Source: CBDDFQ01 sp965227035 (GTDB taxonomy: Bacteria > Pseudomonadota > Gammaproteobacteria > Burkholderiales > Burkholderiaceae_C). From it: 64,000 nt of DNA. Made by a program: the position numbers and the translations under genes. Below, one piece after another: positions 1 through 8,397 of this stretch. Where the stretch lies: assembly GCA_965227035.1 (NCBI GenBank), contig OZ245724.1:496001-560000 (forward strand). Reading direction: 5' to 3'. The notes under the pieces are model-generated. The model searched no databases and was not told the DNA's origin. It was given only the letters and a program-made list of their open reading frames with translations. Within the stretch, counting starts at the first letter, position 1; every line of letters begins with the position of its first letter.

Positions 1-150
1 ATGAGCGATGAGTATTTGGCGAGCGTATTCAAGCAGATGGCCGATGCGGTGTTGCCTGCAGGCCGGGCAGAACAAATCGTCGATGCGGTTTGGAGTCTCG
101 ACGAAGCATCGAGTGTCGAGCCGCTTGTTTCGCTGGCGAAGATCGCCTAG
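1..150 (+). CDS. C-terminal end of an MmgE/PrpD-family protein (partial)
   Basis: The first 49 codons are open and end with TAG at 148-150. The peptide, with ALPxxR-like spacing and a hydrophobic C-terminal helix, resembles the last segment of MmgE/PrpD proteins (2-methylcitrate dehydratase/aconitate decarboxylase superfamily). The ATG at base 1 is probably an internal Met, because this family is about 450 residues long. The gene would therefore be truncated by the window edge. It lies 29 nt upstream of the alpha/beta hydrolase gene in the same direction, so they may be co-transcribed. The family call is tentative because so little sequence is visible. Confidence 0.45.
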   Translation: MSDEYLASVFKQMADAVLPAGRAEQIVDAVWSLDEASSVEPLVSLAKIA

Positions 151-179
151 ACAGTTCAGAAATCGGAGATTCGAATTCA

Positions 180-989
180 ATGCCCACAGTCAAACTTCCA
201 AGCGGTGCCGAGATCTGGTACAAAAAAACGGGAACCGGTGCCCCGCTTCTTCAAATACACGGATCTGCTTTCGGACACCGCAATTTCGAAAAGCTCACGC
301 CGCTCTCGGCGCAACATTTCGAATGCATCGACTTCGACATGCCCGGATACGGCGAGAGCAAAGGCGCCGCCGGAAAACGCGAAATGGCAGATCTTGCCGA
401 TGAAGTTTTCGAGTTCATCAAAGCGATAGGCTACGAGAAGATCAACATTCATGGCACCTCCTTCGGCGCGATGATCGGACTCACATTGGCGGCGCGTCAT
501 CCCGAAGTCATCGATCGCCTGATCTTCTCGTGTTTCCTTTGCCGATATGACCAGGCTGCTCGCGAAATGCGCGGCACCTGGAAGCGCGCAGCCAGAGAGA
601 GCGGTATGGAAGCGGTAGCCGACTTGACCTCTGTTGCAGGCTTCGCGCGAAGCTATTACGAGCGTCCGGAAGCACAGGCACAGCTGGCTGCAATGCGGGA
701 AGCATTCAGCCACACCTTGCCTGAAGCGTTCATTGCCGGCACCGAAGCCATCGAGCGTTCAGACCTCACCCCGCTGGTATCGAAAATCAAGGCGCGCACT
801 TTGCTGATTGCAGGCAAAGAAGACAACATGACGCCGTTCAGCCCGGGTGCCAGTGGCGTCGGTTTCGCGCAGATCGAAAAGATCATCCCCGACTCGAAGA
901 TGGTGATCATTCCTGAGTGCGGTCACTACTTGGTCATCGAACAACCTGAAGCCGTCACGGACATGATCGTCGAGTTCATGAAGAGTTGA
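180..989 (+). CDS. alpha/beta hydrolase with complete catalytic triad
   Basis: A 269-residue protein of normal size for the alpha/beta hydrolase fold. The nucleophile elbow is G-T-S-F-G with Ser94. The acid is probably Asp215 (GKEDNMTP) and the base His249 (ECGH). The HGSA stretch near residue 28 would form the oxyanion hole. The ATG at 180 was chosen because a GGAG lies at 165-168 and upstream codons do not look like this fold. The enzyme is probably a cytoplasmic C-C bond hydrolase or esterase. Substrate is unknown, though neighbours suggest catabolism of a small acid. The stop nearly touches the start of a second, divergent hydrolase paralogue. Confidence 0.85.
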   Translation: MPTVKLPSGAEIWYKKTGTGAPLLQIHGSAFGHRNFEKLTPLSAQHFECIDFDMPGYGESKGAAGKREMADLADEVFEFIKAIGYEKINIHGTSFGAMIGLTLAARHPEVIDRLIFSCFLCRYDQAAREMRGTWKRAARESGMEAVADLTSVAGFARSYYERPEAQAQLAAMREAFSHTLPEAFIAGTEAIERSDLTPLVSKIKARTLLIAGKEDNMTPFSPGASGVGFAQIEKIIPDSKMVIIPECGHYLVIEQPEAVTDMIVEFMKS

Positions 990-991
990 CG

Positions 992-1870
992 ATGACAAGA
1001 ACCGTCGGTGTGGTCGATGACGAAATTTCCGAAATCGTTCGCGGATATACGGCGCCAAACGAAACTCGGTTCGGCCAGGTTCACTATCTGGAGGCTGGTG
1101 CGGCGAACGAATCCCGCACACCTTTGTATTGCTTGCATGCGACTGCGTATTCGGGCGAAACATTTGTACCGCTGATGAGATTGATGGCACGCAATCGTCG
1201 AGTCGTCGCGCTCGATACGCCGGGGTATGGAAGCTCCGCCTCTCCTGGTGAACAGGTCGATATCTCGCAGTATGCGCACGCCATTGCGGAGGCCATACGA
1301 GCGACGCAAAAGGCTTCGGAAAATCGCAAGCCGGTAGACATATTCGGCTATCACACCGGCGCGTTGATTGCGATAGAGCTTGCAGTGCTCTACCCCGAAC
1401 TGGTGAATCGAATGGTTCTGAACGGCATTCCATTCTTCGAAGGCAGCGATGCTATCGAGTGGCGTCGCAAGCTTGTGCACGAAACGACTTTAGGCGAATC
1501 GTTCGATCAGTTTCGCCACCGCTGGGACTACTTCGTGACCCAACGCGCATCGGCAATGCCTCTTGCGCGAGCATTCCAAAACTTCGTGGACGAACTTCGC
1601 TCGTATCCCCGCGATTGGTGGGCGCATAAAGCGCTGTTCGAGTACGACGCTCGCAATCGTTTGCCGTTGGTCAAATCGCGGGTGCGCGTCATCAACATCG
1701 GCAGCCCGCTTTCGGTTTTCTCGTCCAATGCTGCCGCGTTGATGCCCTTGGCGAGCGTCGTGGAGTTGACTGAAGTGAAACAGGCGCCGTTGGATACTGG
1801 CGTAGGTTTGCTGGCGCCGCTCATTACAGATTTTCTGGATGCCAAAGAGTTTTCGCGAGTCGTGGGGTAG
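992..1870 (+). CDS. alpha/beta hydrolase-fold protein with His in the nucleophile elbow
   Basis: A 292-residue alpha/beta hydrolase-like protein starting 2 nt after the preceding hydrolase gene (an in-frame TTG at 986 is an alternative start). The elbow reads G-Y-H-T-G, so His121 takes the place of the usual Ser. No GH motif with a catalytic His is visible near the C terminus, where the chain reads QAPLDTG. It is therefore not a standard serine hydrolase: it may be a lyase, a binding protein or an accessory to the intact hydrolase upstream. Translational coupling to that gene suggests related roles. It converges on a LysR gene 7 nt away. Confidence 0.8.
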   Translation: MTRTVGVVDDEISEIVRGYTAPNETRFGQVHYLEAGAANESRTPLYCLHATAYSGETFVPLMRLMARNRRVVALDTPGYGSSASPGEQVDISQYAHAIAEAIRATQKASENRKPVDIFGYHTGALIAIELAVLYPELVNRMVLNGIPFFEGSDAIEWRRKLVHETTLGESFDQFRHRWDYFVTQRASAMPLARAFQNFVDELRSYPRDWWAHKALFEYDARNRLPLVKSRVRVINIGSPLSVFSSNAAALMPLASVVELTEVKQAPLDTGVGLLAPLITDFLDAKEFSRVVG

Positions 1871-1877
1871 CGAATGC

Positions 1878-2771
1878 TTATCGCATGACGGCCTTGCGCA
1901 ATCTGTCGGACATCTCCTGAACATGCGGCGATATGAAAGTCGCCTTGCGCGTGATGAGTCCGAGTCGGGTGACTTCGCCCGGAGCTTCGCATTCCAGCGT
2001 CACCAGACTTCCGTCTTCGAGGGCGTCGTTTACTACGTCGGCAGGCAGAACGGTAAGTGCGTCTGTTTCCTCGATGTATCTAAGGATCAAGTCGATGGAA
2101 TCCGTTTTCATGGTTTGGATAGGGCGAGGAAGGCCCCGTTGGTCGAAGAAATGGATGAAATTCCGATTGAAACCAGCGCTGCGAATCGTCGCCCATCGCG
2201 CGGCAGACAATTCTTGCGCGCTAACCTTGGCCTGATGCGCAAGCGGATGCCGTGCATTAGCGATCACGCTCGCATGGTGTTCGCGCAAGTGAGAGATTTC
2301 GAGTTCCGAGGTGTCGTCTATCGGGCCGAGCAATCCGAATGCCAGATCGATTGCGCCTTCGCGAACCATCTGCACCAAATCCATGAAGCCGCCGGTGATC
2401 ACCTCGAAAGTCAGATTCGGCCGTTCCTTTTGCAAAATCGAGAGCACATCGGGAATCAGGTAATGCGCATAGTTTTGTGTGATTGCCATCCTCACGTGAC
2501 CTGCCTGACCGGTTTCGAGCGCTCGTACCTCGAGCACCGATTTGGACACTTCGTTCACGATGAATTGAGCTCTGTTCATCACCACGCTGCCGAAAGGCGT
2601 GAGCTCGACGCCCTTCGCTTTGCGCACCAGCAGTGGCACCCCAAGCCGCGCTTCGAGATTCGCAATACTTCGACTCAAACCCGACTGGGTAATGTGAATG
2701 GACTCCGCTGCCTTGACGAAGCATCCGTGCTCGGCCACGGCGAGCAAATGTTTAAGCTGTTTGACTTCCAT
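1878..2771 (-). CDS. LysR-family transcriptional regulator
   Basis: A 297-residue LTTR of typical length. The N-terminal winged HTH (about residues 1-60) contains the characteristic AAESIHITQSGLSRSI segment, and the rest is a periplasmic-binding-protein-like effector domain. The ATG at 2771 gives the canonical start of the HTH (MEVKQLKHLL). It is transcribed away from the asparaginase gene and converges on the hydrolase pair. By position it could control either side. The 187-nt gap to the asparaginase start is the likely operator region, although no clear T-N11-A site was identified. Confidence 0.88.
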   Translation of the reverse strand: MEVKQLKHLLAVAEHGCFVKAAESIHITQSGLSRSIANLEARLGVPLLVRKAKGVELTPFGSVVMNRAQFIVNEVSKSVLEVRALETGQAGHVRMAITQNYAHYLIPDVLSILQKERPNLTFEVITGGFMDLVQMVREGAIDLAFGLLGPIDDTSELEISHLREHHASVIANARHPLAHQAKVSAQELSAARWATIRSAGFNRNFIHFFDQRGLPRPIQTMKTDSIDLILRYIEETDALTVLPADVVNDALEDGSLVTLECEAPGEVTRLGLITRKATFISPHVQEMSDRLRKAVMR

Positions 2772-2958
2772 ATGACGCTCCAAAAAGGCCCAGCTGCAAT
2801 GCTGGGAACACCAGTACCGCCGACCGCTTGCATATTCCATTTACGCAAGAACAATGCCGGTTTCGTTCCTATCCGTCAATTGCATGGTCGAGCTAAAGCG
2901 CGCAATTTGGCAAGAGGGTTTCTACACACCGCAGCCAGCAACAACAAAAAGGATGTCC

Positions 2959-4002
2959 ATGTCTGACAAACGACTGCTGATCCTCGCCCTGGGCGGCACG
3001 ATCGCCATGGTGGAAGGTGCGGATGGTGGCGTCACGCCGGGACTCGGTGCAGCCGAGCTGGCCGCCGCGGTACCGGGTCTGGGAAAGCTCGCACAGATCG
3101 ATACGCAGACCCTGCTGCGCGTCACCAGCCCTAACCTGAGCTTTGCAGATATCCAGCAGGTCGCGGCCCGCATCGCCGAAGATGCCGCTGCAAATCGAAT
3201 CGACGCCTGCATCGTCACGCAGGGCACCGACACGATCGAGGAAAGCTCGTTTCTTCTCGATTGTTTGCTGGAGGTTCGCATTCCAGTCGTGGTGACCGGA
3301 GCTATGCGCAACCCGACTCTCGCATCGTCCGATGGAGCCGGTAATTTGCTTGCGGCAGCGCGCGTGGCGCTGTCCGATTGGGCGATCGAAAACGCGGCGA
3401 ACGAGACGAACGGCGTGATGGTCGTGATGCTGGATGAAGCCTATTCCGCTTTCGACGCGGTGAAGGTTCATCCGACGCGGATCAATGCATTCGCGAGTCC
3501 GCAGACCGGTCCGCTGGCTCAGATTGTCGAGGATCGCGTTGTCGCGATGAGTCGTCCGCAGCGCGAATGGAAACGTGCGCTGAGGTTTGCGATCCAATCC
3601 AGCCGCGCCCGTGATTCGGCACCTTCGGAGGTTGCGCTCATCACAGTCGGCCTTGGCGATTCCGGTGCGTTGATCCGCGCGGTTGCCGACGACGCGAATC
3701 ATCTCGGCTACAAGGGCGCCGTGCTGGCACTCATGGGCGGGGGCCACGTACCCGATGCCTCTGCGGTCGACACTGGTCGGCTCGCAGCAGTCATGCCGGT
3801 GGTCGTCACAGGTCGGATGGGCGGCGGGCCCATGCTGCGAGCAACCTACGAGCCGGTGGGTATGGAAATCGATTTGCTGCGTCGAGGGGTGATCCACCCA
3901 GGGCGCCTGGGCCCCTTGAAAGCCCGCATGTTACTCAGCGTGATGTTGTCTTTTGGCGTTGAACGCGAAGGCATTGCCGAGGTTTTCGCAAACTGCGTGT
4001 GA
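2959..4002 (+). CDS. L-asparaginase family protein
   Basis: A 347-residue bacterial asparaginase. The first active-site motif is LALGGTIA with Thr14. The second is VTQGTDTIEESS with Thr90-Asp91. A later VKVHPTRINAFASP segment fits the family's K-x-x-T-x-x-x-A-F-x-S-P block. No signal peptide is visible, so it is probably cytoplasmic, type I-like, hydrolysing asparagine (or related amides) to aspartate and ammonia. The ATG at 2959 has AAGG about 7 nt upstream; an ATG at 2953 is too close to it. The amino acid permease three genes downstream in the same direction may supply substrate. Confidence 0.85.
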   Translation: MSDKRLLILALGGTIAMVEGADGGVTPGLGAAELAAAVPGLGKLAQIDTQTLLRVTSPNLSFADIQQVAARIAEDAAANRIDACIVTQGTDTIEESSFLLDCLLEVRIPVVVTGAMRNPTLASSDGAGNLLAAARVALSDWAIENAANETNGVMVVMLDEAYSAFDAVKVHPTRINAFASPQTGPLAQIVEDRVVAMSRPQREWKRALRFAIQSSRARDSAPSEVALITVGLGDSGALIRAVADDANHLGYKGAVLALMGGGHVPDASAVDTGRLAAVMPVVVTGRMGGGPMLRATYEPVGMEIDLLRRGVIHPGRLGPLKARMLLSVMLSFGVEREGIAEVFANCV

Positions 4003-4120
4003 TTGGCGCCAACGCCGGATCGCCTCCCGGCAAACCAGCCGAATCCGTAGGCCTTTAATTCCGAATTGCCCGTTTTCCGATCTGCCCGTACGATTCGCGG
4101 CACATCAGAAGGAGCATCTC

Positions 4121-5059
4121 ATGAGGTCTTTCGCCGCTCACCGTCGCAGCCTTGCAGTCGTACTTCTTTCGGCGTTCGGACTCGCGTCCATCTCTTGTGC
4201 GCAGACCAATGCGCCCGCTGGTTCCTATCAGCCGAGCCGTGGACAAGCGGGCAAGGATGTGATCTGGATTGCCTCGCCTGACGCAGTGGTCGACCGCATG
4301 CTTCAGATGGCCGAAGTCACACCGGGCGATCGCGTGGTCGATCTTGGATCGGGCGATGGAAAGATTGCTATTGCTGCAGCGCGCAATCACGGTGCGCGTG
4401 CGCAAGGGCTCGAGTACAACCCGCAAATGGTCGAGCTTTCCAGCAAGCTCGCAAGCGACGCAGGCGTGGCCGACAAGGTGTCGTTCCGGCAGGCGGACAT
4501 TTTCCAGTCTGACTTTTCAAGCGCGACCGTGGTGACGATGTACTTGCTGCCCGAACTGAATCTGCGTTTGCGTCCGATCCTCTTCAGGATGACACCCGGA
4601 ACTCGCGTCGTATCTCACTCGTTCAACATGGGCGAGTGGATTCCCGATGAAGTCGCGCGCGCGCCCGGTGGCGAAATGTATTTGTGGCGCGTGCCCGCCA
4701 ATGCATCGGGCCAATGGCGCGTGATCACTCCCGGCATACAGACCGCGCCGGAATCGTTCGCCTTCACCCAGAAGTTTCAGTTCATAGAGGGCCGCGCCAC
4801 CTTCGGCCAGCTGACTGCGAGCATCGTTCGTCCGCACATGTCAGGCGAGAACATTGCATTCCAGGTTCGCGATCGGACCGGTGCGTTGTTGCAGATCGAT
4901 GGAAAGGTCGACGGCAATCGAATCGTCGGAACCATCGGCAAACGCGGCCAGCCCGGAGCCGCGTTCGAAGCTGCACGCGATGGGCAGGCCGAGACCATCG
5001 CGGGAATCGTGGCCGGACCGGAGGAGATGACCGTTGCCGCACGCGTTCTGAACAACTGA
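4121..5059 (+). CDS. Exported class I SAM-dependent methyltransferase-like protein
   Basis: A 312-residue protein with an N-terminal signal peptide (basic start, hydrophobic stretch about residues 11-25, then S-C-A-Q where cleavage or lipidation could occur). This is followed by a Rossmann methyltransferase domain with motif I VDLGSGDGK. A further roughly 100-residue C-terminal part is unassigned. The start at 4121 has a strong AGAAGGAG ribosome site. A SAM-binding fold behind a secretion signal is odd, because SAM is not known to be abundant in the periplasm. It may bind another ligand or act at the inner face of the membrane. It is followed by a permease gene 4 nt downstream. Confidence 0.75.
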   Translation: MRSFAAHRRSLAVVLLSAFGLASISCAQTNAPAGSYQPSRGQAGKDVIWIASPDAVVDRMLQMAEVTPGDRVVDLGSGDGKIAIAAARNHGARAQGLEYNPQMVELSSKLASDAGVADKVSFRQADIFQSDFSSATVVTMYLLPELNLRLRPILFRMTPGTRVVSHSFNMGEWIPDEVARAPGGEMYLWRVPANASGQWRVITPGIQTAPESFAFTQKFQFIEGRATFGQLTASIVRPHMSGENIAFQVRDRTGALLQIDGKVDGNRIVGTIGKRGQPGAAFEAARDGQAETIAGIVAGPEEMTVAARVLNN

Positions 5060-5063
5060 CCCG

Positions 5064-6497
5064 ATGAGCTCTTCTTCCGCGAAAGCGGGTGCGTTCACCG
5101 CAGAGGCAGCCAACACCGAACCGCATGATGCGATAACGCCCAGTTCGCTCTCGATGCGGCATGCAATCGCCATCATCGTAGGGTTGGTCATCGGCGCCGG
5201 CATCTTCATGGCGCCATCGATCGTTGCGGCCAGCGTGCCGTCCGTATCCTGGATGTTCGGCGTGTGGATCGCCGGTGGCGTGCTGTCGGCAATAGGCGCG
5301 CTCTGTTATGCGGAACTGTCTTCGTGTTACCCGAGCAAGGGCGGTGAATACCATTTTCTTTCGCGCGCATTCGGCAAGCGATGCGCGCTCATTTACGCAT
5401 GGGCCCGCTTTTTGGTCATCACTACCGGATCGATTGCATTGCTCGGATTCGTCTTCGGCGACTACATGTCCAGACTGCTGTCGCTTGGCTCTTTCAGCCC
5501 CGCCATTTATGCAGCGTTGGCAGTGGTGCTGCTGACATTCATCAATCTGCGTGGCATTCGCGATGGAGCCGAAACGCAGGCATGGCTAAGCATCGTCGAA
5601 GTAGGCGGACTCATTCTCATCGTCGTCGCAGCGGCATCCGTTTTTTTGGGTGGCGGCGTAGATGCTTCGGCGGTGCAAGCGAGTGCGCCGGCACAGCCCG
5701 CTTCGCCGCTCGCGCTGTCGTCCATCGGCTTCGCGATGGTGTTCGTACTGCTTACCTTCGGCGGATGGAACGACGCCGCCTACATCAGCGCCGATCTCAA
5801 AGGCAAACGCAGCATCGTCACTGCGCTTCTCACGTCGATCGCGATCATCACCGTGCTGTATTTGCTGGTGAACTGGGCTTACTGGTATGTGTTGGGGCTG
5901 CAGGGTATGGCGAAATCGAGTGCGGTCGCGACCGACGTCCTCACGGCCGCCTTCGGTGACTCCGCCGGCAAACTCATTGCCGCCGTGATTGCAGCGGCGG
6001 CGCTCACATCGATCAACGCAACTCTGATCGTCGGAGCGCGCACTGCAAGCGCGTTGGGCAACGACTGGCCCCAGTTGAAGTTGCTTGCCGAGTGGGACGC
6101 CGCGCGCGGCGTTCCGCGCAACAGCCTGATCATCCAATGCGTGTTCGCCCTGCTACTGATTGCGCTGGGATCCACGTTCAAGAACGGGTTTCAGTCGATG
6201 GTGGAATTTACTGCGCCAGTGTTCTGGCTTTTCTTCCTGCTGGTGGGTCTGTCGGTGTTTCGTCTTCGCCAGATCGATGCTGAAATCGAGCGGCCTTTCA
6301 CCGTTCCACTCTACCCAGTACTGCCCGCTATTTTTTGCTTGAGCAGCGCGTACATGTTGTGGTCCAGCCTGTCGTTCGTTTACTCGCAGCAACTGGGCGG
6401 GTTCAATGCGGCTTGGGTCGGTGTTTGCGTTCTGGCAAGCGGATTCGTCGTATTGGGGATCGTGAAAAAAACTCCGGGACCGAAATCCCGGAGTTAA
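5064..6497 (+). CDS. APC-family amino acid permease
   Basis: A 477-residue polytopic inner-membrane protein with about 12 hydrophobic segments. The first helix carries the unwound G-A-G-I-F motif (GLVIGAGIFMAPS, about residue 47 on) typical of amino acid/polyamine/organocation transporters that bind the substrate carboxylate. It resembles the LAT/YhdG-type permeases more than the GABA or lysine groups. It follows the methyltransferase by 4 nt and may be co-transcribed with it and the asparaginase. The last codons form half of a terminator hairpin shared with the convergent pilin-like gene. Substrate is unproven. Confidence 0.82.
   Translation: MSSSSAKAGAFTAEAANTEPHDAITPSSLSMRHAIAIIVGLVIGAGIFMAPSIVAASVPSVSWMFGVWIAGGVLSAIGALCYAELSSCYPSKGGEYHFLSRAFGKRCALIYAWARFLVITTGSIALLGFVFGDYMSRLLSLGSFSPAIYAALAVVLLTFINLRGIRDGAETQAWLSIVEVGGLILIVVAAASVFLGGGVDASAVQASAPAQPASPLALSSIGFAMVFVLLTFGGWNDAAYISADLKGKRSIVTALLTSIAIITVLYLLVNWAYWYVLGLQGMAKSSAVATDVLTAAFGDSAGKLIAAVIAAAALTSINATLIVGARTASALGNDWPQLKLLAEWDAARGVPRNSLIIQCVFALLLIALGSTFKNGFQSMVEFTAPVFWLFFLLVGLSVFRLRQIDAEIERPFTVPLYPVLPAIFCLSSAYMLWSSLSFVYSQQLGGFNAAWVGVCVLASGFVVLGIVKKTPGPKSRS
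6470..6495. terminator. Shared intrinsic terminator between permease and pilin-like gene
   Basis: Perfect 10-bp inverted repeat AACTCCGGGA/TCCCGGAGTT with a 6-nt loop. On the minus strand it is followed by a run of T (the A-run at 6464-6470 on the plus strand), so it should efficiently end transcripts of the leftward pilin-like gene. On the plus strand it overlaps the permease stop codon and is followed by only a few A, so it is weaker there. Confidence 0.8.
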
Positions 6498-6571
6498 AAA
6501 CCGTTCTGAACGGCGAGGGTGGAAACTGATTTGTCAGAGAGCCGACGTCTCTGGCTTTCGATGTAGTCGAA

Positions 6572-7105
6572 TTAGTACGTGATGGTCACGGTCACGGTAT
6601 CGGTGTAGGTGCCGGGAACGGCGCCGGTGAGGTCGGGCAGTTGGCCGTAGATCGCAACCGATTGGGTGCCACCGGAGCCGGTGCCCGAAGAGGTAGAGCT
6701 GCCCACGCCGTTGCCCCACACGGTGGTGCGAGCCGAGTCGGTGTAGAGCTGATAGGCCAGGGTGGCGGTGCCGTTCTTGATCTTGCGGCCGGTGAAGTTC
6801 GAAGAGGTGCCTGCGTTAGTGCCTGCATCCAGAGCCACGACGTAAGGGGTGGTGTTGGAGCACTTCACGCTGAGGTTGGAAGTGGCGTTCAGGGGAACGG
6901 CAGCGGCGATCGGGTCGATGCCGGTGCCGAAGTTCATGGCCGAGCCGGAGATGATGCAGCTGCTGGAGATGTTGGCAGTGACCTGGAAGGTGTTCGAAGC
7001 CGTTGCAGCCTGCGCCGAGGTGGACACCACCATCGTGAGGGCGGCGGCGCCGATGAAGGCTGCGAAGCCGGACTTGATCAGAGCGATGTTGCGTGCGTTG
7101 TTCAT
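6572..7105 (-). CDS. Spore coat protein U (SCPU)-domain pilin-like secreted protein
   Basis: A 177-residue protein with a signal peptide (cleavage probably after AQA near residue 33), then an SCPU/chaperone-usher-type beta domain rich in Thr, Ser and Asn. It has two Cys that could form the conserved disulfide (SSSCIISG and SVKCSNT) and the C-terminal alternating donor-strand-like end YTDTVTVTITY. AGAGGTGG lies about 8 nt before the ATG. SCPU genes usually sit next to a chaperone and an usher; none is present here, so this is an orphan subunit. A strong terminator follows. Confidence 0.82.
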   Translation of the reverse strand: MNNARNIALIKSGFAAFIGAAALTMVVSTSAQAATASNTFQVTANISSSCIISGSAMNFGTGIDPIAAAVPLNATSNLSVKCSNTTPYVVALDAGTNAGTSSNFTGRKIKNGTATLAYQLYTDSARTTVWGNGVGSSTSSGTGSGGTQSVAIYGQLPDLTGAVPGTYTDTVTVTITY

Positions 7106-7340
7106 TTCATTCCACCTCTAAAGTTTGTTGTTGACTGGTTCTGTACTTCTTCGTGAACCGATGTATGAACTGTATTTTTTGAGGAGAGAAGCGAGTAGTC
7201 GCAAAGCACAGTCGACATGCCGACAGCTTGGCTGGAACGTCGCGTAGGGGATTCCCTACAAGACGCGAGTGAAGATGGAGAAGGAGTGGAAATTCGTGAA
7301 CCAGTGCACGGATTTCACGGCTCTAGCGAGGCACTGAGCC

Positions 7341-8381
7341 TTACTTCGATGCGGAAGGCTTGTCGGCTATTCCGGGAATTCCTTGCCTGATTCGGCTGGA
7401 GAATTCCGGATCGGCATTGGCAGCGAGCGCCCGCAGCGTGATGCGTCCTTTGGCCCGAAGATCGTTCAGATCGTGCTCTGGAGCCAGGCCTGCCAAACCA
7501 CCGACATCGCGAAGATATTCGGGCATGTAGCCCGATGCGAGAAGTCGCCAGTCGAGCGGCAGTCCATCGACGATCCGTTTGGCCATTTCGTAAATGATGG
7601 TGGTGCAGTTGGCGGTTAGCGTGTTGTAGAACTGCGGCTCGCGCCGCAGCAGATCTGCTTCGCCAAGGTACGCCATCAACAGCGCACGAATCTGCTCGGG
7701 TTTCATTGCGACTCGATAGAGGTACACGTCCTCGTTTCGCACGTTCGTTCTCACTCGCAAAATATCGCGCTCGTCTGCAGCAATCAGGCTTAGCTCGAAC
7801 TTCTTGAAAAATCCCGCAATGGCCGAGAATTTCTCATTGCGTTCCTTGCGTATTTCTATCGAGAAGGCGAGTTGATCCTGCTTGCCCTGCCCATCGTCGA
7901 AGCCGAAGGACACTAGGGTGTGTGCGATGACCGGACCCATCCAGTAGGACGCCGCCATGTCAAGAGACTTCAGCTTGCGCAGGTCATAGCTTCGCGTCTC
8001 CCAACGCTCGGTGTAGTCGGTGTCGCTTCGCCATTCGAAGTTGCGGACGTTGGTGATGGTGAGAATGTCGCCGTTCAGTTGCCATTGCAGATGACGCGAG
8101 ACATCGTCGGCCCAATCGCGCGTATCCGACGGTTTGATCTGGTTCCACCAGCCGAGCAGGACCAACAATGCGACGCTGTAAGACAGGACAGCGCGTGCTG
8201 CGCGTCTTCTCCACAACAGTGCAATCACTACAACCGCAAAAGTGGCAAACAAGATGGCGCCCACAGCGCGGCCGACAAGACCGAAGGGCAGTTGGTACCA
8301 AAGGGCGAAGGTGGCCCATATGGCAGACAAAAATACCAGCAGCGTTAGAACGCTCAATCCGAGTAGGCGAAGCAGTTTCAT
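7341..8381 (-). CDS. DUF4105-domain membrane protein
   Basis: A 346-residue protein with three or so N-terminal transmembrane segments (within about residues 5-85) and a periplasmic C-terminal domain. The domain contains YNTLTANCTT, matching the conserved N-C-T-T motif of DUF4105 (Lnb N-terminal, cysteine peptidase-like fold) proteins. The Cys suggests a papain-like or amidase-like active site. The start at 8381 (MKLLRLLGL) gives a sensible first membrane helix. It sits downstream of the AI-2E family gene on the same strand with a 16-nt gap, probably one transcript. Its substrate is unknown. Confidence 0.78.
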   Translation of the reverse strand: MKLLRLLGLSVLTLLVFLSAIWATFALWYQLPFGLVGRAVGAILFATFAVVVIALLWRRRAARAVLSYSVALLVLLGWWNQIKPSDTRDWADDVSRHLQWQLNGDILTITNVRNFEWRSDTDYTERWETRSYDLRKLKSLDMAASYWMGPVIAHTLVSFGFDDGQGKQDQLAFSIEIRKERNEKFSAIAGFFKKFELSLIAADERDILRVRTNVRNEDVYLYRVAMKPEQIRALLMAYLGEADLLRREPQFYNTLTANCTTIIYEMAKRIVDGLPLDWRLLASGYMPEYLRDVGGLAGLAPEHDLNDLRAKGRITLRALAANADPEFSSRIRQGIPGIADKPSASK

Positions 8382-8397
8382 CGTGCCTGAATCGTGA

